Position numbers and translations under genes: made by a program. From the NCBI GenBank assembly GCA_900542795.1, contig UQPD01000024.1:1-23011 (forward strand): 23,011 bases of DNA. The letters are read 5' to 3'. Positions 16,401 through 23,011 of this stretch are shown here, piece by piece. The notes beneath the pieces were generated by a model, which had not been told where the DNA came from, did no database searches, and worked only from the letters and a program-made list of their open reading frames with translations. Origin of the DNA: an uncultured Prevotella sp. Its GTDB lineage: Bacteria; Bacteroidota; Bacteroidia; Bacteroidales; Bacteroidaceae. Each line of letters opens with the position of its first letter. Position 1 is the first letter of the stretch.

Positions 16401-17849
16401 AAAAACGCTTACGACTTCACCAACCTCCAAGGCTACATCCTTCGCGCCAACCTTTTGGTAGATGGTACACAAGTAGCAAGTTACGATGTAACACTTCCTT
16501 CAGTTGCCCCCGATGCAACTAAGGCGGTTACTATTCCTGTAGCTTACGACTACTCTCAAGCAAAGGCTGATGGTAAGGAAGTTCTTATCAACTTCAATGT
16601 TATCAATCCCGAAGCCACTTCGTATGCCGAGGCAAACTACAGCGTAGCCACAGCACAGTTCACTATCGCAGAGCGTAGCAAACTTGCAGCAGTTAAGGCT
16701 GAAGCAACCGATGGTAAACTTACTTTAGTTAATAAAGATGGTAAGACAACCATCTCTAACGATAAGGTAACCCTCTCACTCTACAATAGCACAGGTGCTA
16801 TCAGCGAGTGGATTCAGAATGGCATTAAGGTAGCCGAGGTAGGTCCTGAATACGAAAACTATCGTTGGATTGAAAACGATGCACCTTATGGTGGTGATCC
16901 TGGCTACGACCAAGGTAATGGCATCACAGGTCACAGTGCAAGCTTCAAACTTGCCAACGATGGCATGAGTGCTACAGCCACAGTAAAGGGAACAGGTACC
17001 TGGGCAAACTATGTATTCGTTTACACCATTTATGCTAACGGCACCGTAGACCTCAATGCACAATACACTCCTCAGAATACACAAACTGCCTACGACCGCG
17101 CTATTCGTCGTTTGGGTATGCAAATGCTCTTCCCTGGCAAGTTCAGTAATGTATCATACTACGCACGTGGTCCGCTCGAAAATTACAACGATCGTCAAAC
17201 AGGTGCATTCCTCGGTCGCTACACCACAACCGTGTGGGATATGAACGAGTACTATCTCTGTCCGCAGTCAATGGGTAACCGTCAAGACATGCGCGAACTC
17301 GTATTGTCAGACTCTGAAGGCAATCGCATTAAGGTAGAGAGCCAAGGTCAAGTAGCATTCTCTACACTCTATTGGAGTGATCAGCAACTTCGTGGTTTCT
17401 CACATAACTGGGAACTCACGGTCAATCCTGAAGTAGACAAGCGTCGCATCTATGCTCACTTCGACTATATGCAGCGTGGTTTAGGTTCAGGTAGCTGTGG
17501 TCAGCTCACAACAAGCAATTACATCGTTCCCACAAGTGGCACTTACGGCTATACCTTGCGTTTCACTGCCACTCAGTTCGATGACACAACAGTAGGTGTT
17601 AAGCCCGTAGCCAATGCCACTGATGCCCTTCGTGTTTCGCATAGCGATGAGCAACTCATGGTTAGTGGCGCCATCGAAGCAGGCACAAGCGTAGCCCTCT
17701 ACAATGTAGGTGGTGTATGTTTAGGTTCTGCACATGCTTCAGCCGCCATGTCACAGCTTACCCTGTCTTTGGCAGGTCAGCCTCGTGGTTCATACCTTGT
17801 TGTAATCGATGCTCCTTCAGGACACCGTGTACACAAAATATTTAAGTAA
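13437..17849 (+). CDS. Secreted GH2 beta-galactosidase (LacZ-like) with tandem beta-trefoil-like N-terminal modules
   Basis: This enzyme probably removes terminal beta-galactose from extracellular or periplasmic glycans. The 1470 residues comprise a signal peptide (1 to about 26) and two tandem repeats of about 150 residues (about 28-330) resembling ricin-type carbohydrate-binding folds, with QEVEGMEGVYQ (123-133) recurring as EGVEGQEGVYQ (274-284). A GH2 sugar-binding domain (LNGTW 380-384, VWVNGQKVGY around 485-494) and an immunoglobulin-like domain follow. The GH2 barrel has RTSHYP (726-731), acid/base E806 in WSMGNESG and nucleophile E876 in CEFDHAMGN, spaced as in LacZ. A LacZ-type small beta domain (about 1100-1370) and a C-terminal sorting-like domain (about 1400-1470, ending GSYLVVIDAPSGHRVHKIFK) complete it. 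Apart from E. coli-like catalytic motifs, the extensions make it much longer than LacZ (about 1020). It has its own promoter and terminator. The exact sugar specificity (lactose, N-glycan, mucin or plant galactoside) cannot be read from sequence alone. Confidence 0.93.
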   Translation: MTKFNKFRSLLLGLALLLSCNVMHAASIEQPGVLLRIVSTVTGKALSNGNEAEHDTFLRMDELDNNAQGQDWVLVRVDAEDPNLYALYNPHYNMGVDMAPGQKYHLLQWDGDPTNANQQFMIQEVEGMEGVYQFFTSSLDRVLTVREDGSLYMDQNIKDKNTYFRLESTGKLATTLIPHQTYVFKNKNNGQVLSNKGSNGKAALLYTEPYVSGNAGQLWQYRSVSYKDGWENKSVKVLYNEVLGYAVDAGLNGNKIPLQYTLEAKNVNQQVHIEGVEGQEGVYQLKYVYKDVPYYMSANEKGETKMIEDAADESTYFTLTAAKSPVILKNDWENERVYGINKEAGHATYLPYANTADLRADADRYAKPWLDSKSSRYMTLNGTWKINFVTNPAERPGEEDFYGNAVDVSAWNEIPVPSCVEMQGYGDPWYVNVEYPFYDNPPYINMKPNLYNSVSSLRRNFTLPEGWEGERIFLHFDGIYSGAYVWVNGQKVGYTQGANNDAEFDVTPYVRQGENNISVQVFRFTDGSYLEGQDCWHMSGIHRDVYLFATPKTYVRDHYITSTLNAENGYKSGSMNVALTVNNKEGQPVSKQVRVRLIAPNGTQVAEQTTQFNFTADTANELVQNVTFDNLSDLQLWSAEHPNLYTVEVAQLDANGKEEEAFATKYGFRHIEIPANDHRVYINGQQVYFKGVNTQDTHPLKGRTIDVETMLKDIQLMKLANVNTVRTSHYPRQAKMNAMFDYYGLYVMDEADIECHKNWMDNNKQNWSTGISNYPSWRPVYLDRAGRMVLRDRNNPSIIFWSMGNESGLGDNHTAELAHIKSLDNRIIHYEGATNAGDAQRTELWSQMYPSIEGSGKPLYSEANNNWAAQPYFMCEFDHAMGNSLGSLKDYMEAIESSKYGIGGCIWDWVDQSIISYDDQKNGKLTENGFPKYRTGYDWPNAPHQGNFVNNGVICANRTWSAKLDEVKNVYQYVKFQKYDAATKQLTLKNAYDFTNLQGYILRANLLVDGTQVASYDVTLPSVAPDATKAVTIPVAYDYSQAKADGKEVLINFNVINPEATSYAEANYSVATAQFTIAERSKLAAVKAEATDGKLTLVNKDGKTTISNDKVTLSLYNSTGAISEWIQNGIKVAEVGPEYENYRWIENDAPYGGDPGYDQGNGITGHSASFKLANDGMSATATVKGTGTWANYVFVYTIYANGTVDLNAQYTPQNTQTAYDRAIRRLGMQMLFPGKFSNVSYYARGPLENYNDRQTGAFLGRYTTTVWDMNEYYLCPQSMGNRQDMRELVLSDSEGNRIKVESQGQVAFSTLYWSDQQLRGFSHNWELTVNPEVDKRRIYAHFDYMQRGLGSGSCGQLTTSNYIVPTSGTYGYTLRFTATQFDDTTVGVKPVANATDALRVSHSDEQLMVSGAIEAGTSVALYNVGGVCLGSAHASAAMSQLTLSLAGQPRGSYLVVIDAPSGHRVHKIFK

Positions 17850-17892
17850 ACTCACATAGAGCATACACTTTTGTAGTCTCTATCTCATTCAT

Positions 17893-17942
17893 AACAGCGG
17901 AGTTCAATCCTTGGTTTGGGGTTGATGCTCCGCTGTTTTTTT
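17893..17942 (+). terminator. Intrinsic terminator of the GH2 gene
   Basis: AACAGCGGAG (17893-17902) pairs perfectly with CTCCGCTGTT (17928-17937), with further inner pairing of CAATCC with GGGTTG, and a T-run continues to 17942. It lies 43 nt after the stop codon and separates the GH2 and SGNH transcription units. Confidence 0.92.
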
Positions 17943-17988
17943 GTGGGTGTTGCAAATCTAATTGTAAGAACGCCTATGAGATACCGCT

Positions 17989-18171
17989 AAGTAGGTGTTC
18001 GAAATTATTTTTACATTGAAAGTGCGTTATCGGGATGCAGCTGTTTTCCTCGGATGAAGGAGCATAGCGGGCTATGTGACTGAGAACGAGGGAAACAGAT
18101 GCGCCCGATGACGTGCTTTCAATGCGAAAATAACACGTACTGATTGTATAAAATATTTTGAACACCTACTT
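17989..18171. mobile_element. MITE-like palindromic element, 183 bp, no coding capacity
   Basis: The terminal inverted repeats are AAGTAGGTGTTC (17989-18000) and GAACACCTACTT (18160-18171), a perfect 12-bp match that continues imperfectly into AAATnATTTT. Inside, one imperfect hairpin pairs CATTGAAAG (18014-18022) with CTTTCAATG (18116-18124), ATCGGG (18029-18034) with CCCGAT (18104-18109), CTGTTT (18041-18046) with AAACAG (18093-18098), CCTCG (18048-18052) with CGAGG (18087-18091), and an apical CATAGC (18063-18068) with GCTATG (18071-18076). No transposase is present, and a clear target-site duplication is not evident. A related solo end lies at 13183. It could be a MITE, a REP-type hairpin or a transcribed structured RNA. 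The remainder of the 17850-18274 gap holds the GH2 terminator and the SGNH promoter. Confidence 0.7.
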
Positions 18172-18210
18172 ATCATAAAACATGTTATATAACATATCAT
18201 CTTCGTTCGC

Positions 18211-18238
18211 TTGACATATAAAAAAGCTGTAATTTTGC
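18211..18238 (+). promoter_or_regulatory. Promoter of the SGNH esterase gene
   Basis: The -7 box TAATTTTGC (18230-18238) is identical to that of the GH2 gene and fits TAnnTTTG. TTG at 18211-18213 is a partial -33 element 16 nt upstream, slightly short of the usual spacing. The predicted start near 18245 leaves a leader of about 30 nt that looks unstructured. The palindromic element ends only about 60 bp upstream. Confidence 0.65.
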
Positions 18239-18274
18239 ATTTAAAACTAACAACTTCCTTATCCTACACACACA

Positions 18275-20896
18275 ATGAGAAAGTCTTTACTCTCACTATT
18301 CAGCCTTTTCATGTTAGCAACAACCATGTTAGCACAAGGCGTACCTTTTCGTCGCCATCGTTACGATGGCTTTAAAACCCACAAAGTAACATCCGAGAAT
18401 ATTGTTTTTCTGGGAAATAGCATCACCAATATGCACGAGTGGTGGGAAGCTTTTGGCAACGCCAAAATTCTGAACCGCGGTGTAAATGGCGCTGAGAGTC
18501 CCATTATGCTCGAGCACCTTGAAGCGACTCTTGCTGGTCGTCCCGATAAAATCTTCTTTATGATGGGAACTAACGACTTGGGTACTCGTGGCATGAACGA
18601 TCCCGCTTTCGTTGCCAAGAGTGTGCGAGCAGCTTTGAAGCGTTGCAAAAACGAAAGTCCGAATACAAAAGTATACTTCCAAAGCATTTTACCTTGCACC
18701 ACCAATGGCGTTAAGGATGTAAAACATATCCCCATAACCAACGATAGTATTCAGAAGCTTTGCAAGGAATATGGTGCAACCTATATTGACCTCTACAACG
18801 ATTTAAAGGGAATTGCCGACAGAAATATCGAGTATATTTCGTACGATGGTACGCATCTTACCATGAGAGGTTATCGCACTTGGTGCAATAAAATAGCCCC
18901 ATACGTGGGTAGCAACTGCGTTTATCCAGCCGATGCTTCTGATGAAAATGGAGGCAATGGCGGTATAGCAGGCATGCGTACCACCTATTTCAGTGCGCTA
19001 CCCATCAATGCCAACGATATTCTGATACTTGGCGAAGATGGTAACGACTGGCATGAGTTGCTCAATTCCGACCATGTGAAGCAGCGCGGCACGAGTTGGG
19101 GATACAAGTCGAATGACCTTGGCACTATGCAGAAAATGCTTCAAGGTATCTTTAAAGGCAATAAAAACAATGTAGCTCCCAAGATGGTCTGCTTGGTGTT
19201 AGGTTACAACGAAGTGAACAATACGGGGAACGATTCAAAAAGCGTTGATGCCATTGCAGCAAGTTATAAAACATTTGTTGAGAAAGTTCGCAGCTTAGCA
19301 CCGCAAACAGCAATCCGCTTGATGGCGGTAATCCCTTCAGACAATGCCAATGTTAACATCAATCGCACTAAGCCCTTGAATGAAAAACTCAAGGCAATGG
19401 CAGCTGAAATGGACAATGTTACCTATTGCGAAGAATCCTACACCATGTTGGTAGGCGATAACAACGTTATAAAGGAGGCATATTTCCCCAACTTCTCAGG
19501 CGCACGCTATATGTCGGGCTTGGGTTATGCCAAACTTTCTCAAGCAATGGCAAAAGCCATTGGCGAGGAGGTTGGCGTAACACCTACAAGCGATGAAGAG
19601 GCAAATGCTCGCATTGCTACTTTCAATGCTCGCAACAGTTTGTATAATGCCATTAGCACAGCCGAGGCTTTTCCCATTGGCACTAAAGTGGGTCAGTATT
19701 TGGCAAAAGACGTAACACCGCTCATAGCTGGCATTCAAGAAGGGTATGCACTCTTAGCAAGCGAGTCGACCACCGACAAAGAACTCTCAGATAAAAGTCA
19801 GAGCTACGCAAGTTTAGTTAACAATGTGTTGCCTCATATTATTTTGCCTACATTGTCAACCAACCAGGAGGTACATTGGTACCAACTCTACACACCGAAC
19901 CGCGAAAATAAGTATACCACATCGTGTGGTACAGGTAATGCCCTCTTGGGCGGCGACAACACCCAATATGCCAACACCATGTGGAAGTTTGTGGCTCGCA
20001 CCGATGGCACTTGGGATATTATGAACCGTGCCGATGGCACCTATATCAGTCCTGCTTCAGCCTATAATAAAGCCATCAATGCCGTGGCTAATCAGCCTAA
20101 TAAAGGTTGGAAGTTGAGCTACTCAAACGCAGTAGGAACCTTCATTATCTCAAGCGATAATGTTGAGCTTAATCAGACGCCAAAAAGTTTAGACTACAAA
20201 ATCTATAATTGGAGTGCAGCACAAAATGGACAAGACCGTGCAGATGCTGGCTGTCAGTTTGCTATTGTAGATGCGCCCGAAGTAGCGGTAGCCCCCGAAG
20301 AGTTCTTGAAAGGAGAAATAGAAATTTCAATGTCATCGGGCATCATGAATGGTGGAACGGTTAATAACATTCGCTATGGTAGTGTGTGGACAAGCACACG
20401 CACAGCACCGCAGTTAAAGTTAGCTATCGGTCCTAATAATATTTGGGTTGACAACACCGATAACGTCTCGTTAACTTTACTTACAGGTACAGCGCAGTCT
20501 GTAGATTACACGCTTAGCGTAACACCCGGCTACGAAATAACCGACATCTCAATGGATGCAACCACCTTTAATGCACAAGCTGGTGACTTGCAAATTACAG
20601 TAGGTGGACAAACCGAAACGCTCTCTGCTCAACCCCAAAAGATGCACTTCGGCAATTTAAAAAACAATAGTTTAACGTTGAAGGTTGCAGGTACCAATAA
20701 TTCGAACAAGGGTGTTATAGCACGTAACTTTAAGGTAACGGTGCAAAAGGTGGGCTATGTTCCTCCAACCAGCATTGTTACTGTGCAGCCCGCAGTAAGC
20801 AATCGTTCTGCTGTGATTTATGACTTGAGTGGACGTCGTGTAAACCATGCAACAAAGGGCGTATTTATTATTAACGGCAAAAAGGTCATTAAGTAA
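18275..20896 (+). CDS. Secreted SGNH/GDSL esterase with a second, catalytically dead SGNH domain
   Basis: This is probably a secreted carbohydrate esterase or acylhydrolase that removes O-acyl groups from glycans; sialate or other sugar acetylesterase is plausible but unproven. The 873 residues comprise a signal peptide (1-20, cleavage MLA/QG) and SGNH domain 1 (about 25-215). Domain 1 has nucleophile S49 in FLGNSITN, G98/N100 in MGTND (oxyanion hole), and D191 and H194 in DGTHLTMRGY. A second SGNH-like domain (about 235-430) keeps the scaffold (LGEDGNDWHE 252-261, LGYNEVNN 309-316, RYMSGLGY 411-418) but has D255, G409 and Y412 where the triad should be. A helical spacer (about 440-525), a beta-trefoil-like segment (about 530-670, starting EVHWYQLYTPNR), a beta-sandwich (about 675-810) and a T9SS-like sorting tail (about 830-873, VIYDLSGRRV to KGVFIINGKKVIK) follow. 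The start at 18275 is fixed by the signal peptide and promoter spacing. Confidence 0.88.
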   Translation: MRKSLLSLFSLFMLATTMLAQGVPFRRHRYDGFKTHKVTSENIVFLGNSITNMHEWWEAFGNAKILNRGVNGAESPIMLEHLEATLAGRPDKIFFMMGTNDLGTRGMNDPAFVAKSVRAALKRCKNESPNTKVYFQSILPCTTNGVKDVKHIPITNDSIQKLCKEYGATYIDLYNDLKGIADRNIEYISYDGTHLTMRGYRTWCNKIAPYVGSNCVYPADASDENGGNGGIAGMRTTYFSALPINANDILILGEDGNDWHELLNSDHVKQRGTSWGYKSNDLGTMQKMLQGIFKGNKNNVAPKMVCLVLGYNEVNNTGNDSKSVDAIAASYKTFVEKVRSLAPQTAIRLMAVIPSDNANVNINRTKPLNEKLKAMAAEMDNVTYCEESYTMLVGDNNVIKEAYFPNFSGARYMSGLGYAKLSQAMAKAIGEEVGVTPTSDEEANARIATFNARNSLYNAISTAEAFPIGTKVGQYLAKDVTPLIAGIQEGYALLASESTTDKELSDKSQSYASLVNNVLPHIILPTLSTNQEVHWYQLYTPNRENKYTTSCGTGNALLGGDNTQYANTMWKFVARTDGTWDIMNRADGTYISPASAYNKAINAVANQPNKGWKLSYSNAVGTFIISSDNVELNQTPKSLDYKIYNWSAAQNGQDRADAGCQFAIVDAPEVAVAPEEFLKGEIEISMSSGIMNGGTVNNIRYGSVWTSTRTAPQLKLAIGPNNIWVDNTDNVSLTLLTGTAQSVDYTLSVTPGYEITDISMDATTFNAQAGDLQITVGGQTETLSAQPQKMHFGNLKNNSLTLKVAGTNNSNKGVIARNFKVTVQKVGYVPPTSIVTVQPAVSNRSAVIYDLSGRRVNHATKGVFIINGKKVIK

Positions 20897-20915
20897 GTAG
20901 TTCTTTTAGCCATAA

Positions 20916-20963
20916 AGCAAGCCAAGTATGTAGGCATTCGTTTCCTTACATACTTGGCTTGTT
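20916..20963 (+). terminator. Intrinsic terminator after the SGNH gene
   Basis: CAAGCCAAGTATGTA (20918-20932) pairs perfectly with TACATACTTGGCTTG (20947-20961), extendable by two pairs on the outside and two inside. The tail TTGTCGTTTT is only partly U-rich, so efficiency may be moderate. It starts about 20 nt after the stop codon and insulates dnaX, which has its own promoter. Confidence 0.8.
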
Positions 20964-21027
20964 GTCGTTTTAGGTCTTATACCACATGTTTTTCGCTTCA
21001 TATACCCCATGAGCCAAAAAAAAACAT

Positions 21028-21036
21028 TACCTTTGC
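21028..21036 (+). promoter_or_regulatory. dnaX: -7 box of the dnaX promoter
   Basis: TACCTTTGC is a perfect match to TAnnTTTG followed by C. The -33 element is not clear. Transcription would begin near 21042, only about 20 nt before the ATG at 21062, which supports that ATG as the start instead of the more upstream one at 20954. Confidence 0.65.
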
Positions 21037-21061
21037 CCATAACATTGTATTAAAAAAACGA

Positions 21062-22945
21062 ATGAGCAACTATATTGTATCAGCCCGAAAATACCGTCCC
21101 ATGAACTTTGATAGCGTGGTGGGACAGCATGCGCTGACCACAACGCTAAAGAATGCCATAGCACAAGGTAAATTGGCACATGCCTACTTGTTCTGTGGTC
21201 CTCGCGGTGTGGGCAAAACAACGTGTGCGCGTATTTTTGCTAAAACCATAAACTGCCTTTCGCCTACAACTGATGGCGAAGCGTGCAACGAATGCGAAAG
21301 TTGCCGTGCTTTTAACGAGCAGCGCTCTTACAATATCCACGAACTCGATGCAGCCTCAAATAATGGTGTAGAGGATATTCGTGGACTGATTGAACAAGTG
21401 CAGATTCCACCCCAAATTGGTAAGTACAAAGTGTTCATCATCGACGAGGTTCACATGCTCTCGAAGGCTGCTTTCAATGCCTTTCTGAAAACTTTGGAAG
21501 AACCACCCGCCCATGCCATCTTTGTGCTGGCTACTACGGAGAAAAATGTCATTTTGCCAACCATCTTAAGTCGTTGCCAAATTTATGATTTTTCGCGTAT
21601 AACAGTGGCAGACACGGTTCGTCATCTTGAGTATGTAGCTGGAAAAGAGGGAATTACTTACGAACCCGAAGCACTCCACGTTATTGCCGAAAAAGCGGAT
21701 GGTGGTATGCGCGATGCGCTCTCCATTTTCGACCAGGTAACAAGCTATTGCGAAGGTAACATCACCTATCAAAAGGTGATTGAAGACCTCAACGTGCTTG
21801 ATTATGATGAATATTTTGGCATGACCGATACGTTGCTTGCAGGGGATATCCCTAAGGCTATGGCAAGACTCAACCATATTTTGTCGAAAGGTTTCGAAGC
21901 AAACTACTTTATTGGTGGCTTGGCTTCGCACTTCCGCAATCTACTGATGAGTCGCGACGAACAGACACTTCCATTGCTCGATGTGAGCGACCAAGTGCGA
22001 CAACGTTATCATGAACAAGCCAAACGGTGCGAACCCAAACTGTTGTATCGCGCGTTGAAACTTTGCAACGACTGCGATATGCACTACAACGGTGCCCGAA
22101 ACAAACGCTTGCTTGTGGAACTTACCTTGATTGAGGTGGCACAAGCAGCTACGGGTGATGACGATGTTAGTTGTGGGCGTCGCCCTACGCGACGACTTAA
22201 ACCCATATTTCAGAATTTGGCAGCCACCTCATCGGTGTCCGCTGCACAAAGAACAACTGTTGCTGCAAATAATGCCACGCAACCTACAGCAGCTGCAGCA
22301 GTAGCCTCTACGCAAATGGCAGCAGCACATGCTTCGGTAACTCATGCAACTGCTCAACCAACGGGGGAAGCGGCTGGCGGAATGAGTCAGGGCACTCTCT
22401 CGGCACTCAATGCTGCTGCATCAAGGTCAACTCAGCATCGTGCACGTCCTGTACAAACGTTGTCGTTACGTCAGATGCAAGCTGACATACAAGCGAAAAA
22501 CACAACGAAGCAGCAACCAACCACTACGCCAACAGTGGCAACAACGGTTGGGGCTGCACAGCACAGTCAAAAACTCCGTAATCAGTTTAACGAAGACCGA
22601 CTTACCTATTATTGGTATCGGTATGCACAGCAATTACCCAACGATAAGCGTGCCTTGATGGGACGTATGAAGAGTATGACGCTGAAACTGAATGTTGAAA
22701 CGTGGGAGGTTACCGCACTGATGGAGAACGAACTGGTAGAGCAGTATATGCGACAAGAGCAAATTTCGCTCATGAATTACCTGCGTACACAGTTGCGAAA
22801 CGACTTTATTACTTTAAAATTTGAAATCGTGTCGGACGATGCACCGAAGCGTGCATTTAGTCGCGTAGAAAAGTTTAAAGATATGTTGCAACGTTGGCCC
22901 GATTTGGATATGCTACGCAAAGAACTCGACTTGGAATTGGCATAG
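21062..22945 (+). CDS. dnaX: DNA polymerase III subunit gamma/tau (clamp loader)
   Basis: This is the ATPase subunit of the clamp loader, which opens the beta clamp and ties the replisome together. The 627 residues from the chosen start comprise an AAA+ domain with Walker A GPRGVGKT (46-53), zinc-binding C65, C75, C78 and C81, Walker B IIDEVH (126-131), sensor-1 region LATTEKN and arginine finger SRC (170-172). Clamp-loader domains II and III follow to about 375. A low-complexity Ala/Thr/Gln linker (about 385-495) leads to a C-terminal tau-like domain (about 500-627, from LRNQFNEDRLTYYWY). The frame is open to an ATG at 20954, but that adds 36 non-conserved residues, overlaps the preceding terminator hairpin and lies upstream of the promoter. 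No slippery run long enough for programmed frameshifting was seen, so a full-length tau-type product is expected. Confidence 0.96.
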   Translation: MSNYIVSARKYRPMNFDSVVGQHALTTTLKNAIAQGKLAHAYLFCGPRGVGKTTCARIFAKTINCLSPTTDGEACNECESCRAFNEQRSYNIHELDAASNNGVEDIRGLIEQVQIPPQIGKYKVFIIDEVHMLSKAAFNAFLKTLEEPPAHAIFVLATTEKNVILPTILSRCQIYDFSRITVADTVRHLEYVAGKEGITYEPEALHVIAEKADGGMRDALSIFDQVTSYCEGNITYQKVIEDLNVLDYDEYFGMTDTLLAGDIPKAMARLNHILSKGFEANYFIGGLASHFRNLLMSRDEQTLPLLDVSDQVRQRYHEQAKRCEPKLLYRALKLCNDCDMHYNGARNKRLLVELTLIEVAQAATGDDDVSCGRRPTRRLKPIFQNLAATSSVSAAQRTTVAANNATQPTAAAAVASTQMAAAHASVTHATAQPTGEAAGGMSQGTLSALNAAASRSTQHRARPVQTLSLRQMQADIQAKNTTKQQPTTTPTVATTVGAAQHSQKLRNQFNEDRLTYYWYRYAQQLPNDKRALMGRMKSMTLKLNVETWEVTALMENELVEQYMRQEQISLMNYLRTQLRNDFITLKFEIVSDDAPKRAFSRVEKFKDMLQRWPDLDMLRKELDLELA

Positions 22946-23011
22946 TTGAAACTCGAATGAAGTCGTCTAAACTTTTATGAAGTTCAAGATTTGCCTTTAT
23001 TTTTGAAGCGA

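Noticed and set aside
17974..18165. 63-codon open frame on the - strand over the palindromic element
   Set aside because: It coincides almost exactly with the self-complementary element and has no protein features, so it is a by-product of the repeat.
22480..22520. Programmed frameshift site in dnaX (A-run in GCGAAAAACAC)
   Set aside because: Only five A residues occur and the heptamer does not fit the A AAA AAG or X XXY YYZ pattern, so gamma production by slippage is not supported.
22946..23011. Start of another gene after dnaX
   Set aside because: The ATG codons in this tail run into stop codons within ten codons; nothing recognisable is present before the window ends.

Overview
The window reads as a chromosomal segment of a Bacteroidales bacterium, most likely Prevotellaceae. 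The evidence is the gene order tRNA-Gly/tRNA-Thr/tuf/tRNA-Trp/secE/nusG/rplKAJL/rpoBC, tRNA genes without an encoded CCA, A-rich leaders without clear Shine-Dalgarno sequences, promoter -7 boxes of the Bacteroidetes form TAnnTTTG, and secreted proteins ending in type IX secretion (T9SS)-like sorting domains. The genus is an inference from style; no rRNA is present to fix it.

Region 1 (1-13180) is the core translation/transcription locus, all on the + strand: a 5'-truncated tRNA-Gly, tRNA-Thr, EF-Tu, tRNA-Trp, SecE, NusG, ribosomal proteins L11, L1, L10 and L12, and the RNA polymerase subunits beta and beta'. It closes with a strong intrinsic terminator. The coding genes look intact and ordinary. 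The gaps are less ordinary. There are hairpins after tuf, after nusG and between rplJ and rplL, and a terminator-like hairpin between rplL and rpoB. Long imperfect inverted arrays built from a degenerate unit of about 9 nt (TAAACTCAT / ATGAGTTTA type) lie on both sides of rpoB.

Region 2 (13181-20964) is an accessory insert between core genes. It holds two large secreted enzymes, each with its own promoter and terminator. The first is a 1470-residue GH2 beta-galactosidase preceded by a duplicated beta-trefoil-like module. The second is an 873-residue SGNH esterase-like protein with an active SGNH domain followed by a second SGNH fold that has lost its catalytic residues. Both probably act on extracellular or host glycans, one removing beta-galactose and the other removing acyl groups. 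No SusC/SusD pair or regulator is present. A 183-bp MITE-like palindromic element with 12-bp terminal inverted repeats lies between the two enzymes, and a shrunken, degenerate copy of its ends lies just after the rpoC terminator, so the same element family occurs on both sides of the GH2 gene.

Region 3 (20965-23011) is dnaX (DNA polymerase III gamma/tau) behind its own Bacteroidetes-type promoter. Its true start is well inside the longest open frame. The last 66 bases contain no recognisable gene.
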